This document shows positions 1-5,138 of a stretch of DNA of 5,138 nucleotides, one piece after another. Under the pieces are notes generated by a model, which was not told the origin of the DNA, ran no database searches, and was given only the letters and a program-made list of their open reading frames with translations. Made by a program: the position numbers and the translations under genes. Positions within the stretch are counted from its first letter, which is position 1. Every line of letters begins with the position of its first letter. This stretch comes from Propionibacteriaceae bacterium (GTDB lineage: Bacteria > Actinomycetota > Actinomycetes > Propionibacteriales > Propionibacteriaceae): assembly GCA_030538175.1 (NCBI GenBank), contig JAUNUL010000225.1, positions 1-5,138 of the forward strand, written 5' to 3'.

Positions 1-393
1 CTGGCAGCCGGCCGGCAGTGGTGCCTGCAGATTGTCCCCTCGCAGGGACATCAGCAGGATGCCGCCCTCGACCGTGATGCGACCGCGGGCAGCCTGCATG
101 CCCTCATCCACCGCGCGGACGGTATCGAGGACCTGGCCGTTCACCGCGCAATCCGCGGTCAGGACCAGTCGCTGGGGCCGATAGGGGCTCAACGGCAAAG
201 CGGCAGGCCGGTCACCGGACCAGTGATAGGTGGCGGTGTGTTCCACCACCGGAAGCAGCGGGAAGACGAGCATTCCCAGCCCGGAAAGCAGGGCCAGGAC
301 CAGGACCGTCACCCACCGTTCGGGCCAACGCCGCGGGCGCTGGGCATGCGTCACCCGGTGGCGCAGCGCCGCATCCGGCCGGAGTTCGGTCAC
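1..393 (-). CDS. Emb-like arabinosyltransferase, N-terminal fragment (3' part outside window)
   Basis: An open minus-strand frame runs from GTG at 393 to the left edge: 131 codons with no stop. The protein starts VTELRPDAALRHR. A basic stretch (residues 11-26) precedes one hydrophobic segment (about 27-48, ending FPLLPV), so it looks like an inner-membrane protein with its N terminus in the cytoplasm. After the helix, the pattern PLLPV...TA..HW....PLSPYRPQRLVL..DC (residues 45-82), and later GILLMSLRGDNLQAPLPAGC (111-130), resemble my recollection of the first extracytoplasmic domain of mycobacterial EmbC. In that protein PLLPV, TTAQLNW, APL..Y...L.I.VPC and a second APL...C occur in the same order. 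EmbA/B/C proteins use decaprenyl-phospho-arabinose to build cell-wall arabinan; the window does not reach the catalytic loop or most of the membrane helices. A GTG at 420 is in frame, but 393 is preferred because a TAGGAT hexamer lies 7 nt upstream of it. The family call rests on motif memory; another membrane glycosyltransferase remains possible. Confidence 0.72.
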   Translation of the reverse strand, partial: MTELRPDAALRHRVTHAQRPRRWPERWVTVLVLALLSGLGMLVFPLLPVVEHTATYHWSGDRPAALPLSPYRPQRLVLTADCAVNGQVLDTVRAVDEGMQAARGRITVEGGILLMSLRGDNLQAPLPAGCQ

Positions 394-418
394 GACGCCG
401 ATCCTAGGAGGCGTGACC
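388..418. promoter_or_regulatory. Possible operator: interrupted palindrome GGTCACG-N17-CGTGACC
   Basis: The 7-bp arms at 388-394 and 412-418 are perfect inverted repeats around a 17-bp centre. They bracket the start codon and -10-like hexamer of the Emb-like gene, which is where a repressor would sit. A second short palindrome, TCCTAGGA (402-409), lies between the arms but is not centred on them. No regulator family is recognised, and 7-bp arms can occur by chance in GC-rich DNA. Confidence 0.25.
394..406 (-). promoter_or_regulatory. Putative promoter -10 of the Emb-like gene, leaderless type
   Basis: Read on the minus strand, TAGGAT (plus-strand 401-406) matches the TANNNT -10 consensus and is followed by 7 nt and then the GTG start at 393. 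With normal -10 to +1 spacing, transcription would begin at or next to the G of the start codon, giving a leaderless mRNA, which is common in Actinobacteria. No good -35 is visible about 17 bp upstream. The same AGGA bases could instead act as a Shine-Dalgarno 8 nt before the GTG, so the leaderless reading is an inference. Confidence 0.5.
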
Positions 419-454
419 ACATGAGAGTGGGCTGCACGCCGGCGACGGTCCCGC

Positions 455-467
455 TAGTTTGGATGTC
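455..467 (+). promoter_or_regulatory. Putative promoter -10 of glgE, leaderless type
   Basis: TAGTTT at 455-460 fits TANNNT and is followed by exactly 7 nt and then GTG at 468. This is the same geometry as on the opposite strand. There is no convincing Shine-Dalgarno in front of either possible glgE start (TTG 459 or GTG 468), which is what a leaderless transcript would look like. The -35 position (about 432-437, CTGCAC) is a poor match to TTGACA. If correct, this promoter would drive the whole glgE-treS-mak unit. Confidence 0.45.
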
Positions 468-2519
468 GTGACTGCGAAGAGTTCCGGACATGCCCGCCGC
501 GCCGCAGCAGAATCGGCCGCGGCCCTCACCACCACCCTGTCGCCGACCCTCGGTCAGGTGATCGGGCGCATTCCTGTCACCAAGGTCTCTCCCGTCCTCG
601 AGGGGGGTGCTTATCCGGCCAAGGGGGCGGTCGGCGAGTTGATCCCGATCCGCGCCACCGTCTTCCGCGAGGGCCACGACGCGGTGGCCGCGACCGTGGT
701 CCTCACCGATCCGGACGGCCGGGTGACCACCCATCGCATGGAGAAGTGCGAGCCCGCCGGTTTCGACCGGTGGGAGGCCTGGGTCCGTCCTGAGCAGCCC
801 GGCCTGTGGACCTTCCGTGTCGAAGGCTGGGACGATCCCTGGGGGACCTGGAGTCACCACGCCGAGGTCAAGCTGCCGGAACACCTCGATGTCGCACTGG
901 TGTGCGGCGAGGGCCGCCAGCTCTTCACCGAGGCCGCCGAGGCGGCGTACGCAGCGGGCGCGCTCGGGGCAGGCAAGCGACTTGAGCGCCTGGCCGAGTG
1001 CTGCAACCCCGAGAACGAGGTGCGGTACCTCATCCATGACCTGCTGGGCGAGGAAGCCCACGAACTCATGCAGAAATACGGCCCGCGTCGCCTCGTTTCG
1101 CCGACCGAGGACTACCCGCTGTTCGTTGATCGGCAGCGTGCGCTGTTCAGTGCATGGTATGAGTTTTTCCCCCGCTCCCAGGGTGCGACCCAGGACCCCG
1201 AGACCGGCGAGTGGACCTCGGGAACGTTCGACAGCTCCCACGAACGCCTCGATGCCGCAGCGGAGATGGGCTTCGACGTCGTCTATCTGCCCCCGATCCA
1301 TCCGATCGGCGACCAGTTCCGCAAGGGCAAGAACAACACCCTGACCCCCGCCCCGGGTGAGCCCGGCTCGCCCTGGGCGATCGGCAACACCGCTGGCGGC
1401 CACGACGCGATCCACCCGGACCTGGGCGACTGGGACGCCTTCGACCGGTTCATCGCCCACGCCCGCTCCCTGGGCCTGGAGATTGCGCTCGACTTCGCGC
1501 TGCAGGCCTCCCCGGACCACCCCTGGGTGACCGAACATCCGGAATGGTTCACCGAGCGGATCGACGGCACGATCGCGTACGCCGAGAACCCGCCGAAGAA
1601 ATATCAGGACATCTATCCGATCAACTTCGACCGGGATCGCGACGGCATCTATGCCGAATGCCTGCGGATCATCCGGCTGTGGATCGACCGCGGGGTCACC
1701 ATTTTCCGCGTCGACAACCCGCACACGAAGCCGGTGGAGTTCTGGGCCTGGCTGCTCGCGGAAGTGCGAGAGACCAACCCCGAGGTGCTTTTCCTGGCCG
1801 AAGCGTTCACCCGGCCGGAAATGATGCACATGCTGGGCAAGGTCGGCTATCAGCTGTCCTACACCTATTTCACGTGGCGCAACGAGAAGTGGGAGCTCGA
1901 GGAATATCTCCATGAGCTCACCAACGAGATGGACTCCTTCTATCGCCCGAGCTTCTGGGTGAACACCCCGGACATCAATCCGAAGTTCCTGCAGACCTCC
2001 GGACCCGCAGGCTTCACGATCCGCGCGGTCCTGGCGGCGACCCTGTCCCCCAGCTGGGGCATGTATTCGGGTTATGAACTGTTCGAACACGAGCCCCTGC
2101 GGCTCGGTGGCGAGGAATATCTGAATTCGGAGAAATACGAATATCGCCCCCGCGACTGGTCTGGCGGAGAATACGGGAATCTGAACACGCTGATTCGGAT
2201 GCTCAACGACGTCCGCAAGGCCGAACCGGCCCTGCAGCAGCTGCGTCAGTTGACGTTCCACCACGCACCGAATGCCCAGGTCATCGCCTATTCCAAGCAC
2301 GACAGCGATTCCCATGTGCTGGTCGTCTGTTCCCTGGATCCCCACAACATCCAGGAGACCGAGGTCTATCTCGAGATGGATGCCTTCGGCGCAGACCCCC
2401 AGGCGGCGCTGCACGTGCGGGATGTCATCACCGGTGCGGAGTATCGTTGGGGGGCCAGGAACTTCGTCCGGTTGACCCCGGCCGAACCGGCCCACGTGTT
2501 CGTCGTTTCCCCGGAGTGA
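468..2519 (+). CDS. glgE: GlgE, alpha-1,4-glucan:maltose-1-phosphate maltosyltransferase
   Basis: GlgE transfers maltose from alpha-maltose-1-phosphate to the non-reducing end of an alpha-1,4-glucan and releases phosphate (GH13_3, cytoplasmic). From the GTG at 468 the protein has 683 residues, within the family's usual length. Numbering below counts from the alternative in-frame TTG at 459 (686 aa); subtract 3 for GTG. An N-terminal beta domain starts near GRIPV (36-40), followed by [10 protein letters not shown] (69-78). The catalytic barrel runs from about 225 to 570, with region I at [12 protein letters not shown] (345-356) and the GlgE hallmark [12 protein letters not shown] (376-387), whose Asn, Lys and Tyr bind the phosphate. 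The nucleophile is D419 (FRVDN), the acid/base E448 (LFLAEAF) and the third carboxylate D505 (NTPDINP). Their spacing (29 and 57) equals that of Streptomyces GlgE D394/E423/D480 as I recall it. A C-terminal beta domain ends at FVVSPE. GTG 468 is preferred because TTG 459 would overlap the -10-like hexamer. It is the first gene of the apparent operon. Confidence 0.96.
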   Translation: MTAKSSGHARRAAAESAAALTTTLSPTLGQVIGRIPVTKVSPVLEGGAYPAKGAVGELIPIRATVFREGHDAVAATVVLTDPDGRVTTHRMEKCEPAGFDRWEAWVRPEQPGLWTFRVEGWDDPWGTWSHHAEVKLPEHLDVALVCGEGRQLFTEAAEAAYAAGALGAGKRLERLAECCNPENEVRYLIHDLLGEEAHELMQKYGPRRLVSPTEDYPLFVDRQRALFSAWYEFFPRSQGATQDPETGEWTSGTFDSSHERLDAAAEMGFDVVYLPPIHPIGDQFRKGKNNTLTPAPGEPGSPWAIGNTAGGHDAIHPDLGDWDAFDRFIAHARSLGLEIALDFALQASPDHPWVTEHPEWFTERIDGTIAYAENPPKKYQDIYPINFDRDRDGIYAECLRIIRLWIDRGVTIFRVDNPHTKPVEFWAWLLAEVRETNPEVLFLAEAFTRPEMMHMLGKVGYQLSYTYFTWRNEKWELEEYLHELTNEMDSFYRPSFWVNTPDINPKFLQTSGPAGFTIRAVLAATLSPSWGMYSGYELFEHEPLRLGGEEYLNSEKYEYRPRDWSGGEYGNLNTLIRMLNDVRKAEPALQQLRQLTFHHAPNAQVIAYSKHDSDSHVLVVCSLDPHNIQETEVYLEMDAFGADPQAALHVRDVITGAEYRWGARNFVRLTPAEPAHVFVVSPE

Positions 2520-2528
2520 TCCGCACGC

Positions 2529-2556
2529 GTCCGGGGCGCCTGCCCGTGCCCCGGGC
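2529..2556 (+). promoter_or_regulatory. GC-rich hairpin in the glgE-treS gap
   Basis: The 55-bp gap between glgE and treS holds a stem of 11 pairs (2529-2539 with 2546-2556) around a 6-nt loop. Its core is a perfect CCGGGGC/GCCCCGG, with two G-U pairs elsewhere. It starts 9 nt after the glgE stop and ends 8 nt before the treS ribosome binding site. No T-run follows, so it is not a classic intrinsic terminator. It could protect the 3' end of a processed glgE mRNA, cause partial termination, or tune treS translation. The function is inferred from position only. Confidence 0.45.
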
Positions 2557-2564
2557 CTTCCACT

Positions 2565-2569
2565 GAGGA
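2565..2569 (+). promoter_or_regulatory. Ribosome binding site of treS
   Basis: GAGGA lies 5 nt before the GTG at 2575 and fixes this as the treS start. It contrasts with glgE, which has no such site. Confidence 0.7.
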
Positions 2570-2574
2570 CCTGT

Positions 2575-4329
2575 GTGAACGAGAATCGAACCGCTTCTGC
2601 GGATGAACCGATCCTGGATGCCACGGCCGGGATGGACCTCACGGACCACGAATGGTTCAAGAAGGCCGTCTTCTATGAGGTGATGGTCCGCAGCTTCCGG
2701 GACTCCAACGGCGACGGGATCGGTGACCTCGCCGGGCTGTCGGAGAAGCTCGACTATCTGCAGTGGCTCGGCGTGGACTGCCTGTGGCTGCCCCCGTTCT
2801 TCCCCTCGCCGCTGGCCGACGGCGGCTATGACGTGTCGAACTACACCGACGTCCTGCCGGCACTGGGCACCTTGGCGGAATTCCAGGCATTCGTGGACGG
2901 GGCACACGCCCGCGGCATCCGCATCATCACCGACTTCGTGATGAACCACACCTCAGATCAACACCCGTGGTTCCAGGCCTCGCGCTCCGACCCCGACGGC
3001 CCCTTCGGGGATTTCTATGTCTGGGCGGATGGGACGCCCGATGGCGACCCGGCAGCGTACGCAGATGCCCGGATCATTTTCCTGGACACCGAGGAATCGA
3101 ACTGGACCTTCGACGAGGTCCGCGGTCAATACTTCTGGCATCGGTTCTTCCACCACCAGCCCGACCTGAACTTCGAGAACCCCCGCGTCCTGGCCGAGAT
3201 CAAGGATGCGATCCGGTTCTGGCTGGACATCGGCATCGACGGGTTCCGGCTGGACGCGGTCCCCTATCTGATCGAAGAAGACGGCACCAACTGCGAGAAC
3301 CTGCCGGGCACCCATCGGATTCTCAAGGAGATCCGCGACATGATCGACACGGAATATCCGGGTCGCATCCTGTTGTGCGAGGCCAACCAATGGCCCGATG
3401 ACGTCGTCGAATATTTCGGCAACGACGACGAATGCCACATGGCCTTCCATTTCCCGGTGATGCCGCGGCTCTTCATGGGTCTCCGGCAGGAATCCCGCGT
3501 CTGCATTTCGGAGATCCTGGCCGCCACCCCGGAGATTCCACCGGGCTGCCAGTGGGGGACGTTCCTGCGCAACCATGACGAGCTGACGCTGGAGATGGTC
3601 ACGCCAGAAGAGCGCGACTACATGTGGGCGGAGTACGCCCCGGATCCCCGCATGGTCAGCAACCTCGGGATCCGCCGCCGACTGGCACCGCTGGTGGACG
3701 GCGACATGCGTCGAATCCACCTGCTGCACGCCCTGCTCCTCGCGCTGCCCGGGTCCCCGGTGCTCTATTACGGTGACGAGATCGGCATGGGCGACAACAT
3801 CTGGCTCTACGACCGCGACGGCGTCCGGACTCCGATGCAATGGAATTCCGTGCCCGGTGCCGGCTTCTCGGATGCGGCTGAGGACGAGCTGTTCCTGCCC
3901 CTGGTCCAGGATCCGCGCTATGCCCCCGCCGGGGTGAACGTCGAGCAGCAGATGCTCGATCCTGGCTCACTGTTGGTCTGGCTGCGAGCGTTGCTGGTCA
4001 TCCGACGCAGCCACCCCGTGTTCGGGTTGGGCGACTTCACCGACCTCGGTGGTGACAACGAGAAGGTCTTCTCGTTCCTGCGCAGCGGCGTCGACGAGGA
4101 GGGCCGCCCGATGTCCGTCCTCTGCGTCAACAACCTCTCCCGCGAGCCACAGCAGGTCAAGCTGGACCTGTCCCGGTTTGCCGGGCTCGTGCCACGCGAC
4201 CTGCTCCGCGATGACGACCATGCGATGATCCAGGCGGAAGCGTTCGAGTTGGAGATCGCCGGCCACGGATTCGTGTGGCTTCGCATCATGGCAGGCGATC
4301 CGGACCTGCCCGCGGACAAGGAGAACTGA
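2575..4329 (+). CDS. treS: TreS, trehalose synthase (maltose alpha-D-glucosyltransferase)
   Basis: TreS reversibly isomerises trehalose and maltose in the cytoplasm (GH13_16). In this pathway it supplies maltose for the kinase, with which it is known to form a complex in mycobacteria. The protein has 584 residues, close to the 590-600 of stand-alone TreS, and is not fused to maltokinase. Homology begins at [16 protein letters not shown] (26-41). A calcium-loop motif DSNGDGIGD follows at 43-51. The GH13 regions are DFVMNHTSD (120-128), [10 protein letters not shown] (223-232, nucleophile D227), LLCEANQWP (266-274, acid/base E269) and [14 protein letters not shown] (330-343, transition-state D335). 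[18 protein letters not shown] (392-409) and [11 protein letters not shown] (413-423) are typical of TreS. The C-terminal beta domain closes at HGFVWLRI. The GTG start has a good ribosome binding site. One loop appears short: FGNDDECHM (281-289), where mycobacterial TreS, from memory, has about four more residues. The last codons carry the ribosome binding site of the next gene. Confidence 0.97.
   Translation: MNENRTASADEPILDATAGMDLTDHEWFKKAVFYEVMVRSFRDSNGDGIGDLAGLSEKLDYLQWLGVDCLWLPPFFPSPLADGGYDVSNYTDVLPALGTLAEFQAFVDGAHARGIRIITDFVMNHTSDQHPWFQASRSDPDGPFGDFYVWADGTPDGDPAAYADARIIFLDTEESNWTFDEVRGQYFWHRFFHHQPDLNFENPRVLAEIKDAIRFWLDIGIDGFRLDAVPYLIEEDGTNCENLPGTHRILKEIRDMIDTEYPGRILLCEANQWPDDVVEYFGNDDECHMAFHFPVMPRLFMGLRQESRVCISEILAATPEIPPGCQWGTFLRNHDELTLEMVTPEERDYMWAEYAPDPRMVSNLGIRRRLAPLVDGDMRRIHLLHALLLALPGSPVLYYGDEIGMGDNIWLYDRDGVRTPMQWNSVPGAGFSDAAEDELFLPLVQDPRYAPAGVNVEQQMLDPGSLLVWLRALLVIRRSHPVFGLGDFTDLGGDNEKVFSFLRSGVDEEGRPMSVLCVNNLSREPQQVKLDLSRFAGLVPRDLLRDDDHAMIQAEAFELEIAGHGFVWLRIMAGDPDLPADKEN
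4318..4323 (+). promoter_or_regulatory. Ribosome binding site of the maltokinase gene, inside treS
   Basis: AAGGAG lies within the last codons of treS (Lys582-Glu583), 5 nt before the ATG at 4329. With the TGATG stop-start overlap, this points to translational coupling, giving linked amounts of TreS and its partner kinase. Confidence 0.8.
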
Positions 4330-5138
4330 TGCCCGGCTCCGCCGCTGACCTGCCCTCGGTCGCCGAGGTGATCGAGGCAGCCCTGCCCACCGCACGCTGG
4401 TTCGCCGGGAAGCATCGCCGGGCGCAGGTGCGTGCCATCGTCGGCCTGCCCGCGATCTCCGACGATGACCTGCCCGTGGTCAGCCTCGAGATCGCCGAGG
4501 TCATCGACCCCGACGCCGAGGGGCCGGCGGAGCATTATCTGCTGCCCCTGTGTTATCGCAGCCCGTCCGACCCTGCAGGTCCGGGCCTGGGCGTCGCCCG
4601 CCACCCGCGATGGGGTCCGGTGGCTGTTCACGAGGCCAGCACTGATCCGTATGCCGGCGACGTCTTCCTCCAGCTCCTGTCCACCCCGACTGACCTGACC
4701 GAGGACCCCCACCTGTTGCGGTGCCGGGTGCTCGACACCAGCAGCCTGCGCCCCGGGCTCCCGGCACGCGCCTTCGGCGGCGAGCAGAGCAACACCTCAG
4801 TGTTGTACGCCGACCGTGCACTGCTGAAGTTTTTCCGGCGGCTCGAGTTCGGCGGGGAGAACCTCGACATCGAGGTGCACCGCGAGCTGGCCGGCGGCCC
4901 CGCCCGGGGTCGTCTCGCCGGGTTGATGAGTTGGCTCAGCGCCGAATGGATCGATTCCACCGGGCATGCCCGCGCGGCTGATCTCGGCATGCTGGTCGAG
5001 CAGGTTCGGGGTGCCGCCGATGGCTGGGATCTCGCGGTCGATCAGGTGCTCCGTGGGGCGGACTTCTCGGCGTACGCCGCAGAGCTCGGGCACGCTCTGC
5101 GCGACGTACACACCGGGCTGGCGGACGCTTTCGGCACC
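4329..5138 (+). CDS. mak: Maltokinase (Mak/Pep2), N-terminal 270 residues (3' part outside window)
   Basis: Maltokinase phosphorylates maltose with ATP at the anomeric position to alpha-maltose-1-phosphate, the GlgE donor. The frame stays open to the right edge, about 60% of a typical 440-460-residue maltokinase. The N-terminal cap domain shows ARWFAGKHRRA (22-32), close to the family's RWF(A/G)GK signature. GGEQSNTSVLYADRALLKFFRRLE (150-173) gives the nucleotide-binding loop and K167 as the likely ATP-contacting Lys. IEVHREL (181-187) is the following helix with a conserved Glu. LGMLVEQVRGAADGWDLA (219-236) and LGHALRDVHTGLADAFGT (253-270) match family segments before the catalytic lobe. The brenner-type catalytic Asp and metal-binding region of this aminoglycoside phosphotransferase-like fold would be downstream and cannot be judged. 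The ATG overlaps the treS stop by one base (TGATG), so the two are almost certainly co-transcribed and coupled. Confidence 0.94.
   Translation, partial: MPGSAADLPSVAEVIEAALPTARWFAGKHRRAQVRAIVGLPAISDDDLPVVSLEIAEVIDPDAEGPAEHYLLPLCYRSPSDPAGPGLGVARHPRWGPVAVHEASTDPYAGDVFLQLLSTPTDLTEDPHLLRCRVLDTSSLRPGLPARAFGGEQSNTSVLYADRALLKFFRRLEFGGENLDIEVHRELAGGPARGRLAGLMSWLSAEWIDSTGHARAADLGMLVEQVRGAADGWDLAVDQVLRGADFSAYAAELGHALRDVHTGLADAFGT

Larger units (their letters stand above)
389..472. repeat. Mirrored start/promoter modules of the divergent genes (inverted repeat)
   Basis: GTCACGAC at 389-396 is the exact reverse complement of GTCGTGAC at 465-472. CTAG at 404-407 and CTAG at 454-457 are symmetric about the same centre (430.5). 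Each octamer contains a gene's GTG start, and each CTAG overlaps that gene's -10-like hexamer, so both strands read CTAG, then T at the same offset, then GTCGTGAC. This may reflect duplicated promoter modules or convergent constraint at leaderless starts. Confidence 0.5.

Noticed and set aside
223..471. Short plus-strand frame over the divergent region
   Set aside because: It overlaps the Emb-like coding region on the other strand; its translation is charged and proline-rich without any motif, and it covers both promoter regions.
2529..2556. Hairpin as an intrinsic terminator after glgE
   Set aside because: There is no T-run after the stem, and treS in the same pathway follows at once with its own ribosome binding site, so a full terminator is unlikely; it is kept as a possible regulatory hairpin.
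390..2660. 756-codon open frame antisense to the whole of glgE
   Set aside because: It is in exact codon register with glgE, so its stops would need TTA, CTA or TCA in glgE, codons that high-GC genes rarely use. The translation is low-complexity and rich in Arg, Gly, Val and Asp with no recognisable domain, while glgE on the other strand has every catalytic motif.
2953..3840. 295-codon open frame antisense to treS
   Set aside because: It is also a register shadow of a real gene, has no recognisable motif, and stops where treS uses TCA.
3918..4712. 264-codon minus-strand frame across the treS-mak junction
   Set aside because: It overlaps two well-supported genes and their coupled start, has no recognisable domain, and has the composition expected of a shadow frame.
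2575..5138. Fused TreS-maltokinase, as occurs in some bacteria
   Set aside because: treS ends with TGA at 4327-4329 and the kinase has its own ribosome binding site and ATG in another frame, so these are separate overlapping genes.

Overview
The window comes from a high-GC Gram-positive bacterium (Actinomycetota). By eye, GC is about two-thirds, third codon positions are strongly G/C, and two genes start with GTG. The gene content is the GlgE route of alpha-glucan synthesis: glgE, treS and a maltokinase gene, in that order on the + strand. Diverging from them is the 5' end of an Emb-like arabinosyltransferase gene, a family best known from the mycolic-acid bacteria. In mycobacteria treS-pep2 lies away from glgE, so the clustered order here fits a non-mycobacterial actinobacterium better (for example Propionibacteriales or a relative). 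This placement is an inference and cannot be settled from the window.

Layout: 1-393 (- strand) is the N-terminal part of a membrane protein resembling EmbA/B/C, running off the left edge. Positions 394-467 are a 74-bp divergent intergenic region. On each strand it holds a TANNNT -10-like hexamer exactly 7 nt before a GTG, so both transcripts may be leaderless. 468-2519 is a complete glgE. A 55-bp gap with a strong GC hairpin leads to treS (2575-4329), which has a good ribosome binding site. The stop codon of treS overlaps by one base the ATG of the maltokinase gene (4329 onward), which runs off the right edge after 270 codons.

How the genes work together: TreS interconverts trehalose and maltose. 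Maltokinase (Mak/Pep2) phosphorylates maltose with ATP to alpha-maltose-1-phosphate. GlgE transfers the maltosyl unit onto a growing alpha-1,4-glucan and releases phosphate. The branching enzyme GlgB usually completes the pathway and often lies next to these genes, so it may follow just beyond the right edge. The catalytic residues of GlgE and TreS are all present. The part of maltokinase that would carry its catalytic Asp lies outside the window.

I see no RNA gene, mobile element, CRISPR array or foreign-looking segment. The enzymes themselves are a known pathway. The less ordinary points are the mirrored, apparently leaderless divergent promoters, the Emb-like neighbour, the hairpin between glgE and treS, and an unexpected preference for the Tyr codon TAT.
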